The translations under genes and the position numbers were made by a program. Shown here piece after piece: positions 11,099-22,623 of a DNA stretch of 64,000 bases (positions within the stretch are counted from its first letter, which is position 1; each line of letters begins with the position of its first letter). Origin of the DNA: Earliella scabrosa (lineage: Eukaryota; Basidiomycota; Agaricomycetes; Polyporales; Polyporaceae); contig JABYQQ010000017.1 in the NCBI GenBank assembly GCA_022605405.1, forward strand, positions 1 to 64,000. The letters run 5' to 3'. The notes below the pieces were generated by a model. That model was not told the DNA's origin and ran no database searches. It saw only the letters and a list, made by a program, of their open reading frames with translations.

Positions 11099-14000
11099 CT
11101 ACGCTCTCCCCTGTCCCTTCGGATCCAACCCACGAGCCTTCTTGTTCGCCTCCATTACCGTCGTACCATCGTCGTTCTTGCGCTTGAGCGCGTTGCCCTC
11201 GACACCTTCTCCCTGGGGCTCAGCGGAAGGCGTGATGCTCCCCCCGTCTGAAACCACCGCCTGAGCCTCCATGTGGGCGGCGCTGGTCCCGACCCCAGCT
11301 ACTGTCTCTTGCGGGTCATCCTCACGAGCTGTTGATCCCGAGGCGGCGTTCTCCTCCTTTTGCCGTCGGCGAGTCATTCTTGGCTCTCCTACAGGAGGAC
11401 CCGCAGCCTTCCTCTTCCGGGGGGGCCGCTCCTGTGCGTCCGGTGGCAACGCCTCGTTCTGTACCGCGGCGGCGCCGGCCTGGACGATTGCTTCCTCTGC
11501 TCCTCCAGCCTTGCCATCGCCACCTTGTCCCCCACCTCGCCCACGCCCTCCTCTCCCTCCACGGCCTCGCCCTCTACCTCGTCCTCGTCCTCGTCCTCGT
11601 CCCCCTCGCCCTCGCGCGCCGCCTGCGCCCTTGCCTTTCTCCGTTTCTCCGGAAGGCTCCCCGTTCATACCACCCCCCGCCTCCGCCTCCGCCTTCCCCG
11701 GCTCGCCCGCCGCGCGCTCGGGCTGGGCTCCCGCCGTGGCTTCAGCCTCCCGGCTGTCTGGCAGAGGCTCGTTGGGCGCCGTCTCCGCACGCCTCGTGTC
11801 CGGCATGATGGTCCCGGTGTCCGTCGGCGGGGCGTGGCGCGCCCACTCCCCGTCCTCTGCGCTGGGGTCGCTGGGTGGCTGGGCCGTCTCTCTGGCTCGC
11901 TCGCTGCTGGCTTCTGGCTCGCTGGCAGCGGTGTGCTTGCGCTCGGGCTGGGCTCCCGCCGTGGCTTCAGCCTCCCGGCTGTCTGGCAGTGGCTCGTTGG
12001 GCGCCGTCTCCGCACGCCTCGTGTCCGGCATGATGGTCCCGGTGTCCGTCGGCGGGGCGTGGCGCGCCCACTCCCCGTCCTCTGCGCTGGGGTCGCTGGG
12101 TGGCTGGGCCGTCTCTCTGGCTCGCTCGCTGCTGGCTTCTGGCTCGCTGGCAGCGGTGTGCTTAGCCGTGGCGCTAGGCATCGTGCCGCCTGTCTCGCCC
12201 GTCGTCCGCTCGTGGCGTGCGCATCTGACATCGCTTGCCCCAGGCTGGCTCTTGTCGTCGGGCGTCGCTGCCGTCGAGGGCGCCGCGCCTGCTTGCCCGC
12301 CGGTTGCGGAACCGCGGTCTTCCTTGTCATGTAAGCCTTCATTGCGGTTTTCTCCGCACGCGCGCGCGGCGCTCCCATCTCCCGACGGGGTGATGGTTGG
12401 AATGCCGTCCACTGAAGGCGGGCTGGCCGGTGCACCCCGCCCGCGGGACTCCGCCTGCCAGCTCTTCGCCTGCCCGTTGCCGCTCGTTGCCCCGGCTGAG
12501 GGTTCACCGCGTGAGGTTGGTTCGGCCTCCTTTCCCCCGGCCTTGGGCTCGTCCTTCGTGCTCTCGTCGGGCGTACCAACCTCGCTTGATCGGCCACTCC
12601 CGGGGTGTGCGCCGGCAGCAGCTTCTGCCACACCGTTTGCGCGTTGCTCTGAGGTCCGACGGACCTCCTCGGGCCCTGAGGGCACGCTGGCTTGTCCATA
12701 GTGGATGGGAGCGACGTACACATCCGCCTCCTCCTCGTCCTCCTCGGCGATCTCATCCAGGGTCCCTGTAAACGGGTCGCGAGCAGCATACGCGGCACTC
12801 GAGGCTCGGGAAGGAACAGACTGGATGTCGGACCCCGTCGGCGTCGTGGATCGGTAGCGTGGGGTTGGGCTTGCCGGACGTGCTCGACGTCCGCTGGGTG
12901 TTACATTTCGACTCCCTGGGTTCACAGAATTGGCTCGCGAATGGCGAGGCGTCTCATGAACGACCAAAGTGTGATCTTCTTCCTCAGCGGCGCTCTTGAA
13001 GTTGAAAGGGTTGTCGCTGGCTTCCGCCCTCACCAGCGCGTCGTGCAGGGTGTACACTGCAAGGGCACCTTTCTGGGAGAAGAAAGCGTGGAGCAGTGGC
13101 GCCCATTCAGTGTCCACGTAGTCGTTGATGGTCTCCTGCACCGCGTCCCAGTTGAACTCCTCCCGTCCGCACTCCTCTGATTTGCGTCATCAGTCTCCCT
13201 CCCGCTGCACAAGGAACAGCGTGTCCGCTTACCCCATTTCACCTCCAGGTACAGCTTCAGCTTCTCCCGCAGTGTTTGTGGAGGCATCTCTCCAGCTTCT
13301 TCTGGCAACCTCACCTTGCCGTCAACTCCGTAAGGTAGGTCGCGCTGGGGTAAAGCCTCGTCCACTGCCCATCTGTTAGTACCGTTCCCCTCCCGAGTAT
13401 AAGTCTCTCATCTACGCACCTATCACCATGTGGCACCATCTCAAGAAGCGTGCGCCCTCGCTGGCAGGGGTTCCCTCTTCAAACTTGTCGAATGGCACCG
13501 CATTCAGATCTTTGGTGAAACACAGTCTACGCCGGACCATCAGCAACCACGCGCCGCCCACATGCACAGACACACTCACTGAACCTGTTTCAGCTGGCCT
13601 TCCCGGTCTTTGTAACCGTACTTCAGCTCCCCCGCGCACGGACCCAACTGCTTAGGCCCGGTTCCAATCAGGCCCCACAGGAGGTCGAACAGAAGCCATG
13701 GGCCGCCTGGTTGATTTCTGTGGCCAGGGTCAACGACACAGTTCCGACTCCGGATCGCGCATCCGGGCCTCACCTGTAACATTGGTCCGGTGGCTTGACA
13801 CTCTCGGAGGCCGCCCGCGCCTTCCACATATCCTGCTCCAGAGGTTCTAGCGACTGGTAGTCCACCTTCGCTTTGGTTGTCCACACGCCGATGTTCTCAC
13901 CCGGGAACGCCGCACTGATCGCGTCCTTGTGCGCAGTCCAATACACGCGGAACGCGGACTTCGCGCGGGTGTTCAGAGCCTTGGCCAAAGGATTCTTCGC

Positions 14001-14626
14001 CAGCGCCTTCACCCTCGTGCCCTCGTCCATCGCCTCCACCTTCACGACCTCCACGTTGGACTGGTTGTCAGCCGCCGCTACGTTCGCGGCCATGTGGGCG
14101 TCCTCCCCCACGTTCCCAAGTTTGCGCAGCCTCCCGCGATTGTTGTTGAACCAGCTTGCCATGTACTGGCCACACTGGTCAGTCACGCGCTATACTGCAT
14201 TCCCACTCACATACCTGATGCGCCTCTCCAAGCGGTTTTTTCTCGCGGAGTAGGATCTCCTTGAAGCGTTGACACCCCTCTGTCGCTGTGTCGTCGCAAA
14301 ACTTCTTGACCCCGCCATTTTTCGCGTTCTCCTTGGAGATCCGAAGGTATTCCGGATACTTCCCATTCAGCCAGGCACCTATCTCCGGGAACTTGGATGC
14401 CAGGTGCTTGGCGCTGCGATCCTCAGCTATGCGCCTTGTGAGCTATTCCGCTATGCAAGAACATCGTGGTGCACACCGTACCATCCTTCGCTTGGCCCTT
14501 CTTCTTCTTCTTCTTCTTTCCCTTCTTACCCGGCGACGCGCCTATGTGGCCAGCGCGCCGTAAGTACGAGAAGTGAATGGCAACAATGCAACACGCACTG
14601 GTTCCGCTCTGTCCCTCCGTGCTCAT
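11099..14626 (-). CDS. Divergent-HMG domain protein of the KDZ element
   Basis: Minus-strand exons: 14626-14482, 14426-14215, 14165-13774, 13717-13580, 13526-13420, 13364-13233 and 13176-11099, giving 1067 aa in one continuous frame. The first exon (ATG at 14626, ending in a poly-Lys run) is the least certain. Residues ~50-120 hold a helical domain (KHLASKFPEI ... EYLRISKENA). Residues ~120-250 begin YMASWFNNNR and hold an HMG-like block (SAFRVYWTAHKDAI ... LEPLEQDMWKARA). Residues ~250-420 match the gene at 1498 exon by exon (YGYKDREG, YLEVKW, FNWDAVQE). The last exon is disordered, with a duplicated 75-residue unit, an RGG/RG-rich tract and a basic C-terminus. Likely a nuclear DNA-binding partner of the transposase or the TET/JBP enzyme; that role is inferred from the reported KDZ/HMG association. 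Long plus-strand frames over 11271-12701 are antisense by-products. Confidence 0.8.
11714..12163. repeat. Direct duplication of 225 bp inside a coding exon
   Basis: GCGCTCGGGCTGGGCTCCCG starts at 11714 and again at 11939. The following 225 bp are almost identical, with only a few single-base differences. As 225 is divisible by three, the duplication adds 75 residues in frame to the disordered tail of the HMG-type protein. Confidence 0.9.
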
Positions 14627-15579
14627 TGTCCCCGCGCTCATTGTCACTGCGCCCTCGCTTGAAGCTATGCACCCATCCATCAGCATCAGTCCGTAGGCCT
14701 CGGCCGGCTGTGAGCACTGTACACACCGGTGATGTTGTCCCCCCGCCGCGTGGACTCGCCATTAGAGCCCAGGGCTTCCGCTGTATCAAAAGTGCCCCAC
14801 GAGGCTGGGACGTAAATTGATGCACGTCATGTTATGCAAGCCACGCAACTTGAACACGTACCCATGTCTGAGGTTCCCGCAGCGACCGATGTCGATCCAC
14901 TGCTCCCTCCCCACGCGCCATCTGTCATGTTGCTTGCGGCTGTGTGCGCTGCGCCCACACATGAGGACGTTCAGACGCGTCACGGGACTGCCAGGAGACT
15001 TCACGTACGCGTCGTCGCTCCTGCAGCACTCATGCCAGGTCCGTCAGCTCCCCTGCTCCCCCAGTCCACTTGGGCTGTGCAGACACCCCCCACCATGAAC
15101 CCGTCAGTCAGCATCCGCAGCCACAAGCAGCATACAAGGAGGTTAACACGCACGCATGGCCGGTAGGCCCACCGTCTCCGTGGAGGACGCGCTCTCTCGT
15201 CCCCGTCCGGCGTCCCCGTTGCATCCAGTGGCGGGACTGTTTGTGCCGTATTGCTCTTGAGGTGCTGACGACATATGGTGGAGGATGACACGCATGCTGT
15301 CGCCGGTCAAGCAAGAGGGGAAGAATAACGGTCGCGTTGCAAGCGCTCACTCCCGGTCACCTTGGTTTCTCCCCAAAGCCCGCGTCGCGTAGCCTCCAAA
15401 TTTGTCTCCTAGCCTCTTTATCTCACAAAATATTTCATCCTGTCTGGCCTAGCATCCTCCGCGGTATCGCGCAATATTGGGCTATCTCCTCCCATGGCGC
15501 TCACATCGGTTCTCACCCAAAGCTACAAACGCAGGCTGTATGACCAGACGTAAGACGTCAAAGACAGTACAGCGTGCAA
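14627..15579. other. Intergenic stretch, no gene recognised
   Basis: This lies between the start of the HMG-type gene and the stop of the next minus-strand gene. Only short frames without paralogues are open. It should contain the promoter and leader of the HMG-type gene, whose first exon boundary is uncertain. One AAAATATTTCATCC motif at 15428 matches the subterminal repeat. Confidence 0.5.
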
Positions 15580-16713
15580 TCACTCTACATCCACGTCACT
15601 ACGGGCTCTCTTCTTGCCCCGCGCGGCTCGTGATGCCCTTTCCGCTCTAACGCTATCCTCCTCCTCCTCGTCGGACGAGATCACAATAACGCGCGGTTCC
15701 TTCACCTCCGGCTTGGAGCCCGCGCCCTTCGACCCCGCCAAGGTCCCCGTCTTCGATGCGTCCTTCTGGCCATCGTGCGGCTGGGCTGCGCGCACATATG
15801 CCAGAAACCCGGGAAGGTTCTCGCTCCCTGGGCGCAGACACAGCGGCACGGTCTCTTGAACGTGGTTATGCAACCCGTGAGCGAGGAGCATGCCAGTCTT
15901 GCGCAGAATGACCCCTTCCCCCGGTCTCAGGCGTATCTCCTCCGGCTGCCCAAAGGTCATCCACTTTTCCACGAATGGATCGTACCTCTGGATGTCGTCC
16001 GTCAGGGTAGGCGACCACACATCCAGACCCAGAGGGACGCAGATCACCTCCTGACGGATCTCCATGACCGTATTCTCCCCGTGCTCCAGCCCCACAGCCT
16101 TCAACACCGTCGGTGGCTGGCCGTCCTGCGGTGGCATCCGCGTTCAGACCAAGATTTCCCCGAGCAAACCAAGAGATACCCGCACCTCGTAGTACGCCAC
16201 CACTGACACCAGAACCTTCCTCTCATTCCCCGCTGGCCCCGGGGCGGCCCTCACGCGCACCTCCGCAGGACGCATCGCAGGAGGCAGCCCTAAGGCATTC
16301 AGCTTGACGGCGGTGAGCAGGCACCACTGCTGGAAGTTGGCCGGGTACCCTTCCGGAGGCGGGCACATTGCGGCAATCTCAGTGAGAAAGGCCGCGCGCT
16401 CCTGGTGGGAGAACTGGAAGGCGAGTAGCTGCCCGTGACCGTCGCACTTCTCGTTCGCACGATTGCCTCCACACTGACTTGGTCAGAGCCCGACATGCAC
16501 CACGAACGAGCTATCACTCACCCGCTCCACCAGTCGCGCAATGGATTCAAAGTTCTCGTCGCCCGCATGCGCGGTTGTATAGTGCTCCCCACCGACGGGG
16601 CAAGGGCGATAGTACCGCTCGAACGCCCGGCTGGAAGGTGTGTAACGATGGAATAGGGCCCGCACACGACTGTCCACCTTGGCTTTAACAATGTCCCCAG
16701 AGTATGGAGCCAT
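15580..16713 (-). CDS. Orphan accessory protein with SUMO-interaction-like tail (copy 1)
   Basis: Minus-strand exons 16713-16522, 16473-16186 and 16125-15580 give 341 aa. Start ATG at 16713 (MAPYSGDIVK). Visible marks: VDSRVRALFHRY near the N-terminus; a Cys/His-containing middle that opens with CGGNRANEKC and includes QQWCLLTAVKLN; then RLRPGEGVILRKTGM. The C-terminal 50 residues contain VIVISSDEEEED, a hydrophobic core plus acidic run like a SUMO-interacting motif, followed by KKRARSD, a likely nuclear signal. The gene at 18018-19175 has the same three-exon layout and about the same length, so the two form a paralogous pair. No known domain is recognised. Nuclear location is inferred. Alternative: the acidic motif may be a generic acidic patch. 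Confidence 0.72.
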
Positions 16714-17034
16714 GTTGCTGTTCACAGAGGGTTGGGCAACGTGGGGGGTGGTGACCAGGACGCGCATGTTCAAGTCGACGTGGCGCTTAGTCCTCTCGTT
16801 GCCGGTGTGTGTGGTTCTGTTTTCCAACCTGCGCACCACGCACCTCACGCCCTCTCTCCTTCCCCCTACAAGCATTGAGACTATGTTTATGTATCGTTAT
16901 ATCTTTATTCTGAAAGCAATAGTGGGCCTTGTGGTCACTTAGAGCGGCGGCGATCCCACAGCACAACTCCCCCTCCAACAACCATTCCCCGTGAGCGGCC
17001 TCGCAACCTCACCAGCCTTACCCTCTCAAGCTCC

Positions 17035-17361
17035 CTACACTCTCACCACCCCCAGTTCCCTCATGGTCATATTCAACCAGCGACGTAGCCTCTACACCTC
17101 ACGTCAGTCTCTCCCTCACACCGGGGGAAGGGCGTGTTCACGTACCCCTCGGATCTCCTTGGCAGTGTATCTTTTCAGATCATTGCGCCCGAAGTATTTG
17201 AACAGCTCCTTCGCGGTAGACTCCACGAACTTGATTTGCTGCGGCCCGTCGCCGGCTTGGACGAACTCGATGTATTGCCCGAGCTTTGGCCACACGAACA
17301 TTTGCCATATTGTTAGGTTGGGGGGTGGACATCCGGGGAGCACATGGACGGGACGCTCCAT
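17035..17361 (-). CDS. Short ORF related to the N-terminal domain of the HMG-type protein
   Basis: Two exons, 17361-17146 and 17091-17035, spliced at GTACGT...GTAG give 90 aa starting MERPVHVLPG. The core FVESTAKELFKYF and RLRRWLN aligns with FCDDTATEGCQRF and RLRKLG of the element's HMG-type protein, with similar spacing of aromatic residues (GQYIEF/PEYLRI). It looks like a stand-alone or truncated copy of that domain. The frame stays open upstream of the ATG, so the true start may differ. It lies between the two paralogous accessory genes, on the same strand. Confidence 0.45.
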
Positions 17362-18017
17362 CGGCGCAGTGGTAGCCGCAGTGGTAGCTGCAGTAGGATA
17401 GAGTGACGGGATGGCGGCCAAGAGCAATGTAAGAGGTTTGGGAGTCCGAGAGTGCGTCGCTCTCGGAGTTGGTTCTCGGAAACATCCGCGCCGGGGTTCG
17501 GCTCTTCCAAGAAATCGAGGTGGCAGACACAGCGCGCACTTGCATATTCGCTGCACCACGGTCCCCAATCCATATGCAGCCGACACTCAGTCGGACGATG
17601 TCGCAGCTCGCCGCCCCTCAGCCGGCCGGTCGGGGCAGCGTGGTGTATTCATCGTAGCACTCCCGGTGGAAGAGGTCGTAGGTAACGAGCAGAAGGGTTA
17701 CATTTAGTGGGACCGCAACTAAATGGTTCCACGCCTGCATAAGGTAGGGGACGAGAGTGTGGCAACAATATCAGAACGCCGGCCGCTCCCGGTCGCGGGC
17801 TAGCTACGTCGTAGCACACTCGGCCGTAGAGGAAATAGGTAACGAGCACAAGGTTTGCTTGAGGTGTGAGTCGTGACAGAGATTAAAGGGGGGCGCGCGC
17901 GCGTAAGGTAGAGAATGAGAGTGTCGCAACAGTATGCAGGAATATAACGCACTAAGCTAAGGCGGGGCATTCATCGCAGAAGGAGTGTGTGTATTGGGTG
18001 GGCTTACGTGAGTCCGT
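17362..18017. other. Intergenic stretch between minus-strand accessory genes
   Basis: No coding signal I can defend. Around 17645-17720 and 17805-17850 a similar phrase recurs (gtagcacnctcggn..agag..ggtaacgagcanaaggtt), suggesting a small internal duplication of about 70 bp. The upstream region of the short ORF at 17361 and the downstream region of the gene ending at 18018 fall here. Confidence 0.4.
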
Positions 18018-19175
18018 CTACCAGTCTGCCTTCCCCTTCCCCTTCCAGACTCGTCCCCTCTTGACGCTCCTCCGGGGAGCCGCCTCGCACTCGTCGTCCG
18101 TTAGCTCGATCACATCCTCCCGCTGACGCTTGGACGTACGCTCCTTCCGGTGGGCCGATGAAGACGAGCTGAGCTCTACGGAGGGACGGAGAAGAGATGG
18201 CAGTCGTGTGCGATCCGATGTCAGACAGCGCGGCTTGGTTGATGCCTCACACCTGTCCAGCTCGAGGCATCTTGTCACCCCAGCTTTGCGGATGATGAGA
18301 CCTTGCTCGGGCAACAAGGGTATCTTGTCGCCGTCCGGCAGTCCGGGAACCCAGCTGCCCTCCCAAATCTCCCAGAACTCCAGCTTCAGCGCCAGCCCTC
18401 GCGCCGTCCTCGGCAGTCCGAGCGCGTCGAACATCGCATCCTGTCGAACGTTCACTAGCACGAGGTGGCCGTGACACACACCTTGCAGCACGATTGGCTT
18501 CGCGGGACTCCCATCCTGCATGGGTCGCACTAAGCGGTCACATTCTCTTACTGGGCGCAGTGCTCACGTACCGTGCGAAACACAAACGTGGGCACTTCCA
18601 CCGTCTGCGGTAACACCGGTGCACGTTTGCGGACGGATGTGGATGCCTTGACTTCACCGTGCGGACGTGCAATAGACCGGCGTCTCCCCCCCAGGCCCAC
18701 CATGAAGGCGCCGAACCCCAAGTGGCCCTCGTTCCTCGACGGCGCTGTGAGGAACACGCACTCGTCCGCGGACTGAGGTGTCACAACGCCGCGGTTGAGT
18801 TCTATGGCCGTCTCCAGGCACCAGTGCACAAATTTCTCGTCACCGTAAGGCGGGGGGTTCAAGGACCCGATGGCGGAGAGGCAGGTTTGCAGGGACGACC
18901 TGGTCAACTGCACACCCAGTGGCTTCCAGTCGTGTCTGCAGCCCGTCTGGTACGCACACTGATTCGCTTCATGGTTAGTAAATATGCCCACCTGCGTCGC
19001 ATCATACACGTACCCGCTCGTAGATTTGCCCTACAGTCTCGCGTGTTGTGCCTCCGTAGCTGACGATACAGTAGTGCGTGGCGCCCATGTGACAGTCGTG
19101 CAACACCTCCTTCAGCGCTTTGTCGGATGGCAGGTGTCGGTCGACGAGGGCTTTCACCCTAGGATCTGCCGGCAT
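18018..19175 (-). CDS. Orphan accessory protein with SUMO-interaction-like tail (copy 2)
   Basis: Minus-strand exons 19175-19014, 18958-18572 and 18515-18018 give 348 aa. The ATG at 19175 starts MPADPRVKALVDRH, matching VDSRVRALFHRY of the copy at 15580-16713. Other shared features are a split after ...YER/...VER, an exon 2 starting with Cys, FVHWCLETAIELN against FQQWCLLTAVKLN, and LPEQGLIIRKAG against LRPGEGVILRKTG. The C-terminus carries DVIELTDDECE, a SUMO-interaction-like core, then RRSVKRGRVWKGKGK (basic). Divergence between copies is high outside these motifs, so the duplication is old. Function unknown. Confidence 0.72.
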
Positions 19176-20308
19176 GGCCAAAGAAGGGAGCGAGACAAGG
19201 GAGCGAGGAGGTTGGGACGCAGCGCCAGCGTGCGGAAGAGTTGGCAGGGATGGAAAATGGGGAAGGAGCTGGAAGCGCGTGCCTTGGAGGGACTAGGATC
19301 ACCTTGGGGAGCGCTTCCCGAGATTCAATCTGCGAATCCGGCGCCGTTGGAGAGCTCGGGCAGCCTCGGGCGTGGTACGGGCCCGCCGCCCGCCATCACC
19401 GGGGTCTCGTTTTTCCTGAATGTGGCCGGCTAGCGGGCTGTCCCAATGGCCCGCCGGGGCGCGCTAAGCCACTTCAGCGGGCGACGGCATCAATTGAGGC
19501 CCCAAGTCAGATCCCTGTCCGTTATGGCCAGATGTATCCATCGTGGACAGGGCCAGCCACGAGGCTACGGGGCGTCATGGACGAAGGATCTCAGTCGATG
19601 TGCGACGCGAAGTCAACCCATGACGCCGCAGGATAAAACCAAGAACAAGCAATTCATTGGTTCCCTGGAGATCCTACGCCATAGCGCGCGACGCGCGCAC
19701 CACCCTGTCTTCCCGTTCTCTGCCGTCCCAATGCCACCTTCTTGTGGCACGCTGCCACGGTAACACCTTCGATCCAGCGGAGGTCATGTTCGGGCACCTT
19801 GCTTCGCTGTCATACATATGGACCCACAGTGCCACATATTACGGCACTCACCTTCTCTCCCACCCTCTCGCTCCTTCTCTACCGAGAGCGCGCGCTGGGT
19901 GCTGCTGGCCGAGGCACCTGTTCATAGCCGGGACATCGTTGGGAAAGGAAGAGTGTGCCGCAGCGCCCATGTTCATCTTGCGCGCGTGGGAGCACCATGG
20001 GCGCGCGATTCCCTCGACGCCCGCGCTACTTCTCCTTACGCTTCGCATCCCTTCGTCGAGGTGAGTTGGTTATACAAGCACTAGCCCCGTGGCTCCACCA
20101 GCTGATATCCTCTAGAAACCTGCTCAAATTCATCCCACCGCCTCGGTCAGTGAGCGCGCAGTGACTGCCGTGTGATTCCACTTACACGTGTTGTCACTCT
20201 CTGCCAGATTTCCATGGAACCACACCGTGCACCCGCATGCACCCCCTCCAACGGTAAGAGGCGCGATGTCTATCACCGTCATCTGTTAGTCCTCCGCATA
20301 TCTGCAAG
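19176..20308. other. Region upstream of the gene at 20309; possible extra exons
   Basis: Several donor/acceptor pairs occur between 20060 and 20290 (GTGAGT at 20061, CTCTAG before 20116, GTAAGA at 20252). One in-frame path (ATG CAC CCC near 20236, spliced to 20289) extends the next gene by about a dozen residues. I could not confirm a longer model. The rest shows no gene. Confidence 0.35.
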
Positions 20309-22455
20309 ATGCTCATGTCCCGCCTGACAGAGCCGCTCCCCGATGATCCCTTGGTGCACGTGCGCGCGTGGGCGCGGTTCTGCCGGGCAGACCAAGGGAT
20401 GATCGCCCTCTGCTCTCCCAACATGGATTTTATCCCCCGGATCGTTCAAGGGGATGTATCACTTACCCTGATGAGCGACGGTCGCTTTGGTATACTGGAC
20501 CCGATTTTGTGGCCACAGATCCACTCCGACCAATACGCCTATCTCGCGGCAGTTCGCAAAACCGTTCCCTGCCACCATCGGGCCGCCGCTATGTGGCTTG
20601 ACCCCACTCCGGACGACTTTCAAGAGCTGACCGGCACACCTGTGCGCGGGTTAGGCTTCTTCGCTCCCACCTACGTCGCCCACCTGGATCAACTGGTCCA
20701 GTCCATCCTGGGCGAAGTCCGCCTTTTACAATTCTCAACCCCCGGCACCAGCCACGGCCACGCTTCGGTTGCCTGGCATGAGTTGTGCATGCGTCAGGCT
20801 CTCTCCCGCCTTCAAGTCATCCCCGCTACCTTCCGCGATCAGTCGATCCAGGTGCGCGTCCTTCAACGCCATTGGATCATGACCGAAGCCTTCCTGGAGT
20901 TCAACCGTCTTCTTCAAGACGACGAGCGAGCATGTGCGCCTCTGCCCCTGCAGGCTGACATGATGGGCGCATGGACGACCAATCCCCAGGTTGTTCACCA
21001 ATACATCCGTCTCGGGTTGCCGGTCTGGTTTCTGCGTCGCGAGCTGCACGCCCCAGTTGCCTCCGAGTCCCCGATCCCTTCTAGCTTGGAACCCGTGTCA
21101 CCATCCCACATCTGCTCTGAGCCCCTGGTGCCCGGGTGCGTGCTATACCATGGGCTGGCCGGGGACGGACACCTTCGTCAGACAATTCGCCGCGCCCATC
21201 CCTATCTAGACATCTCACCGAATGTGACAGTGTCTAACCCAGTAGCCTCGTCGGCCATCCCACCCGCGCCACTTCCCACTAGACAAGTTAGAAAGGAGTA
21301 TGCGGCGCGCGCCGCCTTGTTAGGACTCAGGTCCCAGCCCGCTGAGTCTGCGCCCTTCAGCCCCAACCCCAGCGGTGAGTCCGCCGGCCCCCCATTCACA
21401 ATGTCACAGTACCAACGTCAACTTTCACCGATCGGTCTCTCACAGATCCCCGTACATCTCCCACTCTATCTGCCGGTGATTTACCGGCCCCCCCGACCTC
21501 TCCCAAACCAGTCAAAGCGCGTGGGTCGCCCCGCACGCGCGCTCGCCGGTCCGGGGCTGGTGCCACTGGGCGAGACAAGTTTGGGCGTTATGCACACCCC
21601 TGGATGCCGGACCCTATTCCGTCTTGGGAGCACGCTTTGGAGAAGGCGCGCGCCATTCCGCCTTGGCCGGATTGCACCTTCCCTTGGGGATACTGGGTTC
21701 CCGAGCCCGCCATGCTCGTGGGACCTCGCGAACAGGATCGTCAGTCGCGGTACTTGTTGAATTGGCTCCGCGCTCGCCCAGTGTGGCTCACCAAGCTCAA
21801 CCAACCGCAAAGCCGGCCCAGCGCCGTGCCCACCCAGCATTGGCGCAGCTTCCTGAATGGCATGCCGGACGATCTGTCCGTAGCGACAAAGACCGGCAAG
21901 CGTTACTTCGAGCTCAAGCAGCTCTTTGATGGGCTTTGCGAAGACTCCGCTCTGGACCCTGACGCTACCGGTCCTGTGCAATGGCATGGCCATCAAATCT
22001 CCGAAATCTCCCCGCAAACGGCATGTTGGGTCCTTTGGGAATGTCATGAGCTGGCCTTCAGGTACGAGTTGCAAGCTCTCGATCGCTTGCTGCGGCCGGC
22101 GGAGCGGGACGACGACGAAGCCCTCCGCCATGAGCGGCTAGCTCCCGTGTTTCCCCGACGTAGTCTCCACGCCGTCGCGGAGCTCCCGGGCAACTACGCA
22201 TTTGGCCTGTTCGCGCGCCTTCCTCATCGCCGGGTCAACTCGCTCAACGCCCTCCGCGAAGTACTGTCTCCATGGCCGATGAGTCCTCCTGAGCTGCGGG
22301 CTATGGAACCACTACAGCTGCGCGACAGTGAGGACTACATCCTGGAAAGGGAGGCGTGTCTGGCTTCTTTCTATGTCTCCACATTTGTCAAATATGCAGG
22401 CCGCCCCCCAATAGTCCCCCACTATATTCCTCTGCAACCATGTAATCTAGACTGA
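20309..22455 (+). CDS. Orphan Agaricomycete protein of the KDZ cargo
   Basis: Exons 20309-21374 and 21446-22455, joined in frame at G|GTGAGT...CACAG|AT, give 691 aa. It is rich in aromatic residues and has no membrane segment or known catalytic motif. Marks include MGAWTTNPQVVHQY followed by GLPVWFLRRE. A Pro/Ser/Arg-rich linker spans the intron, and the C-terminal third starts DKFGRYAHPW and contains WRSFLNGMPD. From memory, proteins with a similar 'contact...GLPVWFLR' block are frequent uncharacterised families in Agaricomycete genomes. It precedes the transposase by 168 bp on the same strand. ATG at 20309 is the first in the open frame; a short upstream exon is possible. Confidence 0.72.
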
Positions 22456-22623
22456 TGTTTCCGCCATGTTAATACCAGTGAATATCTATACGACTACTAC
22501 GCGAGGCGCCCGCGCAACGTCCTTCACGCTGGCTTGCCTTGTGCGCCGCGCTACGTAGTCCTCCTTCCCGCGTTCGCCAGCCCCACCCTTCTCCTCGCCA
22601 CTGTCATTGCCTATTGTCGGTCC

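Noticed and set aside
11271..12701. 476-codon plus-strand frame
   Set aside because: Antisense of the low-complexity last exon of the HMG-type gene, whose minus-strand model has paralogue and splice support.
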